Source: Lentimicrobiaceae bacterium
GTDB lineage: Bacteria > Bacteroidota > Bacteroidia > Bacteroidales > F082
Direction: 5' to 3'
Assembly (NCBI GenBank): GCA_015061335.1
Contig: SUWT01000020.1
Span: 1 to 35,039, forward strand
Length of the DNA: 35,039 nucleotides
Translations under genes and position numbers: made by a program
Notes under the pieces: generated by a model
Seen by the model: the letters and a program-made list of their open reading frames with translations, nothing else
What the model was told of the DNA's origin: nothing
Databases searched by the model: none
In this document: positions 1 through 7,461 of the stretch, piece after piece
Layout of the letters: each line of letters starts with the position of its first letter
Numbering within the stretch: position 1 is the stretch's first letter

Positions 1-39
1 ATGCGCATTTTGGAATGCTCTGACAAAATCTCAGAACCC

Positions 40-453
40 TCATGGAAAAATCTTCAAATATGTTAATAATCCAGAGTTTTGCTCATAAAAAAAGAAACTG
101 CCTAACTTTTTGTTGTTAGACAGCCTCGCTTCTTTCATCATACCAATATATCTGGACACATTACCTTTAGAACAATAAGGAAGTACTAAAAAAGGTGAGT
201 CATTCGACACTTCAAAATGGCTGGGACGTAATAAATTCTGATGCGTTATGTTGAAAACAGTAGCATATTCTCTTCTGAATATTTCTATACCATTATCATC
301 CATACCTTTATCAGGCGCATAGATCTTGACAGCTACCTTATTACCTGCCATACTATCTTCCGCCTGCCAGACCTCAGAAAAAGCTCCATAGCCTAATCTC
401 TTTCTTAAAACATATCGATCTGCAAATACCTGATCTTTTTGAAAATGCGACAT
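40..453 (-). pseudogene. Ser/Thr protein kinase, N-lobe only (truncated or frameshifted)
   Basis: The 137-residue product begins like a eukaryotic-type Ser/Thr kinase. It has a glycine-rich loop GYGAFSEVW at residues 21-29, the ATP-anchoring lysine in VAVK (K43) and a likely helix-C glutamate (E62). The match runs on to a hinge-like LVLPYCSKGN (about 89-98). It stops at residue 137, before the HRD catalytic loop and DFG motif, so it cannot be an active kinase as it stands. The last 20 residues still loosely resemble the helix before the catalytic loop, which suggests a frameshift or recent 3' decay. I could not find a convincing continuation in the other frames up to the window edge, 39 bases away. 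An AGGTG-like ribosome site precedes the ATG. It lies 48 bases downstream of the barrel gene on the same strand, with no promoter seen between them, so it may share that transcript. A deliberate short pseudokinase is possible but less likely. Confidence 0.6.
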
Positions 454-501
454 ATCACCTACTTTTATAAATTATTACTTAGTAAATTGTTCCTAGATAT
501 A

Positions 502-1662
502 TTATCTGATCTTATAACCTAGTGTTATATTGATGGAGTTTGTATGTTGTTTATAATCTTTTACACCATTCCCCGCATATTCTGTAATCTGTGCACGACT
601 ATTTGTCCAGAAAGAAGAATTAGCATAATTATTAAGACCTAAGACGTAAGAAAAGCCCAGATTAATACCTACAAATTCCACATCGAAACCAAGATTTAAA
701 CCTAGGTTAAGACGTTTATATGGATTTGCACAGTCAATATTTTCTGAACCAGAAGATCCTGTGATATAGGAATAGTCGTATGACCCATCACCTGAGAACA
801 GATCCATGCTGCCTACGATATAAGTATCACGTCCATAGTAATCAATAATACTTCCACTATAATAATCAACAAACGTTAAATTGTAACCATCTGAAGTATT
901 ATAGCCGGAATAATCTAATTTTCCTGACAAGCCAATACCGACATTAAGACCTGCATTGAATTGAATGTTCAATTTCTTGTTTTTTGTCAACGGTAATCTA
1001 TATGAAGCTAAGATAGGTACATCCAAATAATTAAGTGAGTAATTTTCCTCAAAGCGATCATACATATATCCTATAAGATAACCAACGTAGCCCTCATCGC
1101 TGAAAACTTCTGCAATTTCATATTTACCATTAAAATCATTTGATACTTTATGGTTAGTATATACCAAACCTGTTTTAATAAAGAAATTGTTCACTAATTT
1201 AACATCTAAGGTCACACCAAAATTATATCCCATCTCTGATTGATAGTTTGGTGTCTCTCCCAAAGATTTCTCATAGCCGTAATTCAACACACTACCGACA
1301 AATCCATCGGAGTATTTATATTTGAAATTGGACATATTCATACCGGCTACGACACCAAACACAAAAGTCTTCTCTTTCTTTACAGATGTCTCTTCAACCT
1401 CTGCTATTTCCTCTGGAGGATAAATAGTAGCACCATCAATAGTGATAATCATATTGATCTGAGACCATGGCATAGTATATGTCGGACCTTCCTGATTATT
1501 ATAATCTTTATACTCTACAATTCCCTGAGGTTCCTGTGATACCTTGGTTAAAACAACTGTCAATCTCGACTTTGTCTTGTCCTTTGGGACAATAATATCC
1601 TGTGCCTGAATTAAATCAATTGCAAAAAAAGTCACAAAAAATAATATAATAAATCTTTTCAT
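502..1662 (-). CDS. PorT-like outer-membrane beta-barrel protein
   Basis: The 386-residue product has a typical signal peptide (hydrophobic core about residues 4-17, likely cleavage after A20 in IQA-Q). A short N-terminal part of about 75 residues follows (it contains LTVVLTKVSQEPQGIVEYKD), then a Glu/Lys-rich linker near 82-97. From about residue 100 to the end there are alternating amphipathic strands (GVVAGMNMSNF, GYNFGVTLDV, FFIKTGLVYT, YLDVPILASYRL, LNLGLNLGFDVEF, INITLGYKIR). The barrel ends in a short polar strand. This matches the PorT/OMP_b-brl_2 type of small barrel common in Bacteroidota, which includes sensors, adhesins and assembly factors; the specific role is unknown. The gene follows the repeat-lipoprotein gene by 49 bases, and that gap is mostly a copy of the same leader found before that gene. 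Signal and barrel are seen; the role is not. Confidence 0.75.
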   Translation of the reverse strand: MKRFIILFFVTFFAIDLIQAQDIIVPKDKTKSRLTVVLTKVSQEPQGIVEYKDYNNQEGPTYTMPWSQINMIITIDGATIYPPEEIAEVEETSVKKEKTFVFGVVAGMNMSNFKYKYSDGFVGSVLNYGYEKSLGETPNYQSEMGYNFGVTLDVKLVNNFFIKTGLVYTNHKVSNDFNGKYEIAEVFSDEGYVGYLIGYMYDRFEENYSLNYLDVPILASYRLPLTKNKKLNIQFNAGLNVGIGLSGKLDYSGYNTSDGYNLTFVDYYSGSIIDYYGRDTYIVGSMDLFSGDGSYDYSYITGSSGSENIDCANPYKRLNLGLNLGFDVEFVGINLGFSYVLGLNNYANSSFWTNSRAQITEYAGNGVKDYKQHTNSINITLGYKIR

Positions 1663-1700
1663 AATATATAAGCTCTGTTATCAACCATCGAGATCATCGG
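1663..1700 (-). repeat. Conserved 5' leader, copy 2 (upstream of barrel gene)
   Basis: Read on the minus strand this is AACCGATGATCTCGATGG, then TTGATAACAGAGCTTATATATT, directly abutting the ATG. It matches the leader at 2972-3015 at most positions, including the spacing to the start codon. It holds a direct repeat CGATGa/CGATGG separated by three bases. It could be a regulatory or ribosome-loading element, or a footprint of duplication. Confidence 0.7.
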
Positions 1701-1711
1701 TTTTAAATTAT

Positions 1712-2971
1712 TTATTTAATTGGTTGTATTTGTTGTCTTCCTGATGGTTGAGCATTCTTTTTAACCTCTGCCTTACCTAAGATTAGTTTCATCAGTTCAC
1801 AAGGATAATCAACAGTTAGAGTACCAGACCATGAATAGTAATCATTCTCTGCATAAAAACTATATTCACCATACTCTACATCATAGAAATTGGCACATCC
1901 TTCCTCCCCACAGTATTCAGGAGAATAACCAGGATTATAATACATAGTAATTGTTTCAGTCTCATCATATGCACTAGGATCACCGGTCTTCCAAAGATTA
2001 ACCTCAACAACTTGAATGATATATTCCTCATCAGTCCAGAATGAAACTCTACCTTTCTCTTTCTCTATTGCATTTGACTCGTCAAGTTTCACCAACTTAC
2101 ATGTCTCTGTGACATTTACTTCACCTTCCCATTCAAAATTGCCATTACTTGCGTAATAATAATAATATCCAGGTTCTATATCTTCAAAGTTTGCACAACC
2201 ATTTTCCTTACAATCTGGTGTTGAATATAATACCTTTGTTACGGTTCTATCTGCATCATATCCTGAGTTGTATAGATTAACTGTGATATTGTTGCAATCA
2301 TTGTCATTTGTCCAGAATGTTACATTATATTTCTCTATTGCATTTGACTCGTCAAGTTTCACCAACTCACAAGCGTCGTTAACATTTATTTCGCCTTCCC
2401 ATTCAAAATCATCGTTAATAGCGTGATAATAATATTTCCCTGGTTCTATATTTTCAAAGGTAGCACATCCATCTTCACCGCAATCAGGTGTTGAGGATAA
2501 TACCTTAGTAATAGCATCATCTTTATCATATCCTGAATTGTTGTATAGATTAACTGTGATATAGTCACTGCAATCACTATCGTTTGTCCAGAATGTGACA
2601 TTATATTTGATTATTGCATTTGACTCGTCAAGTTTTATTAAGCCACATGTTTCACTGACATTTACTTCACCTTCCCACTCATAATAACCACAAATTGCAA
2701 AATAATAATATTTTCCAGGTTTCAAATCTTTAAAAGTGGCGCAGCCATTATCACCGCAGTCAGGTGTAGAAGAATATACTTTAGAAATAAATCCTTCTTT
2801 ATCATAACCACCATTATTATATAAATTAACTACAATAACACCACCAAAATCTTCATTTGTCCAAAATGTGAGATTGTAAGTAGGTTCTGGTTCCGGTTCC
2901 GGCTTTGGTTTACATGTAACAAAAAAAGTCACAATTGCCAGAAGCATCAAAAAATAATAACTCTTTTTCAT
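1712..2971 (-). CDS. Predicted lipoprotein with four tandem ~91-residue Cys-containing repeats
   Basis: The 419-residue product has a signal segment (residues 4-19) ending at C20 in FFVTC, a weak lipobox, followed by a KPKPEPEPEP spacer. The rest is four homologous units of about 90-92 residues. Each opens with a [TS]FWT[ND] strand, runs through VNLY(N) and a T/S-rich strand, then has DCGxxGCA.F (CGEEGCANF in the last unit), a PG.YYY.A turn, an EWEGEVNV strand, a further Cys and a closing LVKLDESNAI. The phrase A.F.diePG.YyY resembles prealbumin-like or Cna-B-like beta-sandwich modules, but I cannot assign a family. Units 1-3 are close; unit 4 has diverged and carries a C-terminal Gln/Lys-rich tail. 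The three conserved cysteines per unit may form a disulfide or bind a metal. It is probably anchored to the cell surface. Upstream is a candidate TATCTTTA promoter element (3058-3065) and the duplicated leader. Confidence 0.7.
   Translation of the reverse strand: MKKSYYFLMLLAIVTFFVTCKPKPEPEPEPTYNLTFWTNEDFGGVIVVNLYNNGGYDKEGFISKVYSSTPDCGDNGCATFKDLKPGKYYYFAICGYYEWEGEVNVSETCGLIKLDESNAIIKYNVTFWTNDSDCSDYITVNLYNNSGYDKDDAITKVLSSTPDCGEDGCATFENIEPGKYYYHAINDDFEWEGEINVNDACELVKLDESNAIEKYNVTFWTNDNDCNNITVNLYNSGYDADRTVTKVLYSTPDCKENGCANFEDIEPGYYYYYASNGNFEWEGEVNVTETCKLVKLDESNAIEKEKGRVSFWTDEEYIIQVVEVNLWKTGDPSAYDETETITMYYNPGYSPEYCGEEGCANFYDVEYGEYSFYAENDYYSWSGTLTVDYPCELMKLILGKAEVKKNAQPSGRQQIQPIK
2066..2890 (-). 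repeat. Tandem coding repeat, unit about 270-276 bp
   Basis: The block encoding CxLxKLDESNAI recurs on the minus strand; the plus-strand word ATTGCATTTGACTCG starts at 2067, 2337 and 2613, giving spacings of 270 and 276 bp. Whole units are conserved at DNA level, including silent positions, so the expansion is fairly recent or is kept similar by recombination. The divergent fourth protein unit lies just outside, toward 1760-2060. Confidence 0.85.
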
Positions 2972-3015
2972 AATATCTTAGCTCCGTTATCAACCATCGA
3001 GCCCATCGGTTTTAA
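2972..3015 (-). repeat. Conserved 5' leader, copy 1 (upstream of repeat lipoprotein)
   Basis: On the minus strand: AACCGATGGGCTCGATGG, then TTGATAACGGAGCTAAGATATT, abutting the ATG. It is the counterpart of 1663-1700. The internal direct repeat is perfect here: CGATGG-GCT-CGATGG. The run CGGAGCT lies about 10 bases before the start codon and could act as a ribosome contact. Confidence 0.7.
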
Positions 3016-3057
3016 ATGTTAATGATTATTTAATTTTAATTTGTTATTCTTTTGGAT

Positions 3058-3065
3058 TAAAGATA
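3058..3065 (-). promoter_or_regulatory. Candidate -7 box (TATCTTTA) for the repeat-lipoprotein gene
   Basis: TATCTTTA departs by one base from the Bacteroidota TAnnTTTG consensus. It would give a leader of about 80 bases containing the conserved element. It is weak evidence on its own. Confidence 0.35.
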
Positions 3066-3422
3066 ATGTGAATAATAAATAAATATTTAAAATCAAATTT
3101 TTATCAACTCTAACCGATGATATATTATGATAATAAGAGAGCGTTCCGTCAATATTCCTGACAGACTTAAAGATGTTATTATGTATTATAGTATTTGGAA
3201 ATAGATTGGAAGGAAATGAAGGAGAAATGATATTTATATAAGACGAATTACCCCCCCCGACAACACTAAAGCGCTGACAACCAATAATTTATATAAAAAG
3301 GGCGATTCCATTTTTCTTTATCTTATACAGTTTTTTATTCTATTTCTCTGCTAATTCATCGCAAAAGTATAAAATAATTTTATATAAATCATATCCTAAT
3401 CATTTTTTTTCAGAAACATTAC

Positions 3423-3430
3423 TATCTTTG
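3423..3430 (+). promoter_or_regulatory. -7 box TATCTTTG for yraN
   Basis: An exact TAnnTTTG followed by CA, 23 bases before the yraN ATG. This is the usual Bacteroidota primary-sigma -7 element. A T-rich run lies about 20 bases upstream, where the -33 TTTG would be expected. Confidence 0.6.
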
Positions 3431-3453
3431 CATATCACTAAAATTTATGAAAT

Positions 3454-3822
3454 ATGGCATCACACAATGAATTAGGCGCCTTGGGCGAACAAATCGCTTG
3501 CGAATATCTTATCAAGCAAGGTTATCAAATCTTAGAAAGAAATTGGTCTAACGGACACAAAGAAATCGACATCATAGCTAAAGATGGCGATACTATCGTC
3601 ATTGTTGAAGTTAAAACACGGCAAAGTACTTTTCTGGTTGAACCAGAGATAGCCGTCGATGTTTATAAACAAAGAAATCTCATCTGGGCAGCTAACTCCT
3701 ACGTAAACCGTAACCAATATGACAACGATGTCCGCTTCGACATAATCTCCATCGTCATCGACAGAAACAACGAAAAAAGGATAGAACACATTGAAGATGC
3801 ATTCTATCCTTCCGTTAGGTAA
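3454..3822 (+). CDS. yraN: YraN family (UPF0102) putative endonuclease
   Basis: The 122-residue product matches the small YraN/UPF0102 family in length and layout. It opens with GALGEQIACEYLIKQGY, a helix common to the family, then ERNW. The PD-(D/E)xK nuclease-like core is GHKEIDIIAKDGDTIVIVEVKTR; E37, D39, E52 and K54 are the likely metal-binding and catalytic set. The fold resembles Holliday-junction resolvases, but the cellular role of YraN is not settled. The ATG is supported by a promoter box 23 bases upstream and by alignment of the N-terminus with the family. It is convergent with metG, 32 bases away, with no clear terminator between them. Family assignment is firm; activity is inferred. 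Confidence 0.93.
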   Translation: MASHNELGALGEQIACEYLIKQGYQILERNWSNGHKEIDIIAKDGDTIVIVEVKTRQSTFLVEPEIAVDVYKQRNLIWAANSYVNRNQYDNDVRFDIISIVIDRNNEKRIEHIEDAFYPSVR

Positions 3823-3854
3823 GTCTAAAGTCTAATGACTAAAGGCAAAAGTCT

Positions 3855-5915
3855 TTATCCAACATTGCTTCCAGGAGCAACAGGCTGACTTGGTGTGACA
3901 ACGACCAATCTTCCGTCTTTGTCTTCTGCCGATAATATCATGCCTTCGCTGGTTACGCCTTTCAGCTTGCGAGGCTCGAAGTTAGCGATGAAACAAACTT
4001 GCTTGCCGACCAATTCTTCCGGATTCGGATAATATTTCGCGATTCCGGAAACGATGGTACGTTTGTTCATGCCGTCGTCAATCAGGAATTGTAATAATTT
4101 GTCAGCCTTCGGGACTTTTGTACATTCCAAAACAGTACCGACTCTGATGTCCATCTTGCCGAACTCATCGATATTGGTGTTAGGCTTGATTGGATTTGGA
4201 GCCCAAGCGTTCAATTCATTCTGTTTCTTGGTGTCTTCCAATTTCTTGATCTGAGCAGCGACTGTCTCATCTTCAACTTTGGTGAATAACAATTCTACTT
4301 CGCCTATCTGACTTTCTTCTTTCAACAAAACAGTCTCCTTAGCCTGATTCCAGCCGTTTACTTCAAGACCAATCATAGCTTGTAATTTCTTAGCTGAGAA
4401 TGGCAAGAACGGTTCTGACAAGATAGCGAGTTTTGCGACAATCTGCAATGAAACGGCGAGGACTGTCTTCACTCTCTCTGGATCTGTCTTGAATTGTTTC
4501 CAAGGCTCGTTTTCTGTAAGATAACGGTTGCCGAGACGAGCGAGGTTCATCAATTCTGACAAGGCTTCACGGAATTTATAAGTGTCGAGAAGATGAGCGA
4601 TCTTATCAGGATATTGATTCATTTCTTCGATAGCGGCTTGGTCTTTCTCGTTGAGATTTGCCATAGCAGGAACCTTACCTTCAAAATATTTATGAGTCAA
4701 GACCAAAGTGCGGTTTACGAAGTTGCCGAAGATGGCGAGCAACTCATTATTGTTTCTGTCTTGATAATCTTTCCATGTGAAGTTGTTGTCTTTTGTCTCA
4801 GGAGCGTTAGCTGTCAAAGCGTAACGTAGAACGTCTTGTTTGCCTGGGAATTCTTCGAGATATTCGTGCAACCACACAGCCCAGTTGCGTGATGTGGAAA
4901 TCTTATCGTTTTCTAAGTTGAGGAATTCGTTGGCAGGAACGTTTTCCGGGACGATATAATCGCCGTAAGCTTTAAGCATGCAAGGGAATATGATGCAGTG
5001 GAACACGATGTTATCTTTTCCTATGAAGTGAACGAGTTTTGTGTCTTCATCTTTCCACCATTTTTCCCAGTCGGTTCCATTTTCTCTGCAGTGTTCTATT
5101 GTATTTGATATATAACCTATAGGAGCGTCGAACCATACGTAGAGCACTTTGCCGTCGGCTTCTTCAAGCGGGACAGGCACGCCCCAGTCGAGGTCGCGGG
5201 TGACGGCGCGAGGCTGAAGACCGTTGTCTAACCAACTCTTAACCTGACCATAGACATTAGGTTTCCATTCTTTATGACCTTCGATGATCCAGTCGCGAAG
5301 CCATTGTTCGTATTGGTCTAAAGGCAGATACCAGTGTTTGGTAGCTTTCTTGACGAGTTTGGCGCCGCTGAGAGCTGACTGAGGATTTATCAATTCCTCC
5401 GGGCTCATTGAAGAACCGCATTTCTCGCATTGGTCGCCGTAAGCGTGGTCGTTACCACATTTAGGACAAGTACCTATGATATAACGGTCTGATAAGAATT
5501 TGTTACGTTCCGGATCGAAGAACTGTTCAGTTTCTCTTTCGATGAATTTGCCGTCTTCATAGAGTTTCTTAAAGAAAGCGGCAGCGGTTTCGTGATGAGT
5601 CTTTGAAGAAGTACGAGAATAGATGTCGTAGCTTATTCCGAGTTTTTGGAAAGAATCTTTGATGATATTATGGTATCTATCGACGATATCTTGTGGGGTA
5701 CAGCCCTCTTTTTCAGCTTTGATGGTGATAGGCACGCCGTGTTCATCGGAGCCGCCGACAAACAAGACCTCTTCACCTTTCATTCTGAGGTAACGGACGT
5801 AAGTATCTGCCGGGATATAAACGCCGGCTAAGTGACCAATATGTACAGGACCATTAGCGTAAGGTAATGCTGTCGTTACCGTGTAACGTTTGAAATGTTT
5901 GTCGTTATTTTCCAT
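3855..5915 (-). CDS. metG: Methionyl-tRNA synthetase
   Basis: The 686-residue enzyme charges tRNA(Met) with methionine using ATP. The class I signature is VHIGH at residues 24-28, and the KMSKS loop appears as KISTS at 338-342. The zinc knuckle is CPKC...CEKC (C150, C153, C163, C166). The anticodon-binding helical domain follows, and the last ~100 residues are a Trbp111/EMAP-II-like OB-fold ([24 protein letters not shown]), giving the long dimeric form of MetG. I chose the ATG at 5915 ([10 protein letters not shown]...). A longer frame would begin with TTG at 5948, but that codon lies inside the promoter's -7 box (5946-5953), so it cannot be translated from that promoter. It lies downstream of radA on the same strand, with its own promoter in the gap. 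Confidence 0.97.
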   Translation of the reverse strand: MENNDKHFKRYTVTTALPYANGPVHIGHLAGVYIPADTYVRYLRMKGEEVLFVGGSDEHGVPITIKAEKEGCTPQDIVDRYHNIIKDSFQKLGISYDIYSRTSSKTHHETAAAFFKKLYEDGKFIERETEQFFDPERNKFLSDRYIIGTCPKCGNDHAYGDQCEKCGSSMSPEELINPQSALSGAKLVKKATKHWYLPLDQYEQWLRDWIIEGHKEWKPNVYGQVKSWLDNGLQPRAVTRDLDWGVPVPLEEADGKVLYVWFDAPIGYISNTIEHCRENGTDWEKWWKDEDTKLVHFIGKDNIVFHCIIFPCMLKAYGDYIVPENVPANEFLNLENDKISTSRNWAVWLHEYLEEFPGKQDVLRYALTANAPETKDNNFTWKDYQDRNNNELLAIFGNFVNRTLVLTHKYFEGKVPAMANLNEKDQAAIEEMNQYPDKIAHLLDTYKFREALSELMNLARLGNRYLTENEPWKQFKTDPERVKTVLAVSLQIVAKLAILSEPFLPFSAKKLQAMIGLEVNGWNQAKETVLLKEESQIGEVELLFTKVEDETVAAQIKKLEDTKKQNELNAWAPNPIKPNTNIDEFGKMDIRVGTVLECTKVPKADKLLQFLIDDGMNKRTIVSGIAKYYPNPEELVGKQVCFIANFEPRKLKGVTSEGMILSAEDKDGRLVVVTPSQPVAPGSNVG

Positions 5916-5945
5916 TTTTGTTTCAATTTTAGAATTTTTAAGGTG

Positions 5946-5953
5946 CAAAGATA
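5946..5953 (-). promoter_or_regulatory. -7 box TATCTTTG for metG
   Basis: An exact TAnnTTTG on the minus strand, 30 bases before the ATG at 5915. It implies a leader of about 20-25 bases and decides the metG start codon against the upstream in-frame TTG. Confidence 0.65.
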
Positions 5954-5991
5954 ATAATAGTTTAGATATGCTGATATGTTTTTAATTAATC

Positions 5992-7356
5992 TCACAAGAG
6001 TTTTCTCAACAAGTCAGTCACGGAAGCTATAGGCACCACTTCTACGTTAAACTTTGAGGTATCGAGTCCGCGGCAGTTATATTTGGAGACGAAGATTTTC
6101 TCCATACCTAGTTTATCGGCTTCTGCGATACGAGCTTCCACCCTATTGACGGAGCGTACTTCTCCAGACAGTCCCACTTCAGCTGCGAATGCGTATCTGT
6201 TACTTATCACGACATCTTCATTAGAAGAAAGAATTGCAGCCATGACAGCAAGGTCTATAGCAGGATCATCGACACGCAGTCCTCCCGCGATGTTAAGGAA
6301 GACATCTTTTGTTGAGAGACGAAATCCTGCTCTTTTCTCCAGGACTGCCAGAAGCATATTAAGGCGGCGGATGTCGAAGCCTGTGCAGCTTCGTTGTGGG
6401 GTGCCGTATGCAGCAGAACTCACGAGAGCTTGTGTTTCTATCATCATCGGACGAAGTCCTTCAACCATAGAAGCGATAGCGATACCGCTGACATCCTCAT
6501 CACGTTGAGAGAGCAAAATCTCACTTGGATTACTAACTTCACGTAAGCCATTGGCATTCATCTCAAAAATGCCAAGTTCAGATGAAGAACCAAAACGATT
6601 CTTTACAGTACGAAGTATTCGGAATCCGTAATGACGATCGCCTTCAAACTGTATCACAGTATCTACTATATGTTCAAGTATTTTAGGACCTGCGATGCTG
6701 CCATCCTTGGTAATATGACCTATAAGAAATGTAGGCACATGATATTTCTTTGCCATTTTATTCATTTCGGCGGCAGTCTCTCTGATCTGGCTTATACTAC
6801 CTGCTGTCGCATCCACAGAGGGAGATGCTAGAGTCTGTACCGAATCTATGATTACAATATCAGGTTTTATCACATCGAAATGTTTTATGATATTGTCGGT
6901 ATTAGTCTCTGTAAGAATAAAACAATTATCATTTTTAACTCCAATTCTGTCTGCGCGCATTTTAATTTGTTGAGCACTTTCTTCTCCTGAGACATAAAGT
7001 ACTTTCTGAGACTTGATATTAAGAGCGACTTGTAACAACAATGTAGATTTTCCTATACCGGGTTCACCGCCGAGCAACACGATAGATCCTGGCACCAAGC
7101 CACCACCGAGCACCCTATTGAGTTCCTCACATTTTAAATCAATACGAGTTTCTTTAGCACTAGTGACATTCTGGACAAGAACAGGTTCAGAAGCGATCTC
7201 AAGTAGATTCTTATTAGTAATATTGTTGTTTTTGCCAACTATGACGCTCTCTTCCACATAAGTATTCCATGCTCCACATCCAGGGCAATGTCCTATCCAT
7301 TTAGGAGATTCGTTACCGCAATTACTACAAAAAAAGATTGTTTTAGTCTTAGCCAT
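5992..7356 (-). CDS. radA: DNA repair protein RadA
   Basis: The 454-residue product is full-length RadA (Sms), a RecA-related ATPase and helicase that helps process recombination intermediates. The N-terminal zinc finger is CSNC...CPGC (C10, C13, C24, C27). Walker A is GGEPGIGKST (96-105) and Walker B is IVIIDS around 167-172. The RadA-specific KNRFG motif is at 252-256. The C-terminal third is the Lon-protease-like domain (GGLRVDDPAIDLAVMAAILSS). The start at 7356 fits the family N-terminus (MAKTKTIFFC). The gene is divergent from the susC-like gene, sharing a 105-base promoter region. A TATTTTTG box at 7377-7384 precedes it. Confidence 0.97.
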   Translation of the reverse strand: MAKTKTIFFCSNCGNESPKWIGHCPGCGAWNTYVEESVIVGKNNNITNKNLLEIASEPVLVQNVTSAKETRIDLKCEELNRVLGGGLVPGSIVLLGGEPGIGKSTLLLQVALNIKSQKVLYVSGEESAQQIKMRADRIGVKNDNCFILTETNTDNIIKHFDVIKPDIVIIDSVQTLASPSVDATAGSISQIRETAAEMNKMAKKYHVPTFLIGHITKDGSIAGPKILEHIVDTVIQFEGDRHYGFRILRTVKNRFGSSSELGIFEMNANGLREVSNPSEILLSQRDEDVSGIAIASMVEGLRPMMIETQALVSSAAYGTPQRSCTGFDIRRLNMLLAVLEKRAGFRLSTKDVFLNIAGGLRVDDPAIDLAVMAAILSSNEDVVISNRYAFAAEVGLSGEVRSVNRVEARIAEADKLGMEKIFVSKYNCRGLDTSKFNVEVVPIASVTDLLRKLL

Positions 7357-7376
7357 AACATCATAATTTTACAATA

Positions 7377-7384
7377 CAAAAATA
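7377..7384 (-). promoter_or_regulatory. -7 box TATTTTTG for radA
   Basis: A TAnnTTTG match on the minus strand, 20 bases before the radA ATG. It lies 33 bases from the oppositely oriented box of the susC-like gene, so the two promoters are back to back. Confidence 0.5.
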
Positions 7385-7417
7385 AAAATACTTGTTATAC
7401 CATATCGTAAATTATAT

Positions 7418-7425
7418 TATTTTTG
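7418..7425 (+). promoter_or_regulatory. -7 box TATTTTTG for the SusC/SusD/PNGase F operon
   Basis: A TAnnTTTG match 36 bases before the SusC ATG at 7462. It is the only good candidate upstream of the three-gene operon. A CTTG at 7391-7394 could be a weak -33 box but is slightly too far (23-base spacer). No adjacent regulator gene, such as an ECF sigma/anti-sigma pair, a SusR or a hybrid two-component system, is present. Confidence 0.5.
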
Positions 7426-7461
7426 TACAAATTTTTTGTAGAAAATTAAAATGTGTTAAAT

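Larger units (their letters stand above)
3016..3453. other. Gene-poor AT-rich intergenic region
   Basis: This is the only stretch over 300 bases without a gene. It holds the candidate promoters for the two flanking divergent genes. It also contains a short plus-strand reading frame of 25 codons at 3127-3204 that I do not regard as a gene, a run of eight C at 3251-3258 that stands out in very AT-rich DNA, and T-rich sequence before yraN. No terminator, tRNA or insertion-sequence end was recognised. Confidence 0.6.

Noticed and set aside
2066-2890. CRISPR-like or mobile repeat
   Set aside because: The repeats are long, in frame and encode protein modules, so they are coding tandem repeats and not a spacer array or mobile element.
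3127-3204. 25-codon plus-strand frame in the yraN/lipoprotein gap
   Set aside because: Too short, no ribosome site, no recognisable motif; probably chance or remnant sequence.
3823-3854. Possible terminator between yraN and metG
   Set aside because: Only a 4-bp AGTC/GACT palindrome and scattered repeats of AAAGTC; no convincing GC stem with a T-run.
5916-5948. N-terminal extension of MetG from a TTG codon
   Set aside because: The TTG lies within the promoter -7 box and the extension is not part of the family; ATG 5915 is used instead.
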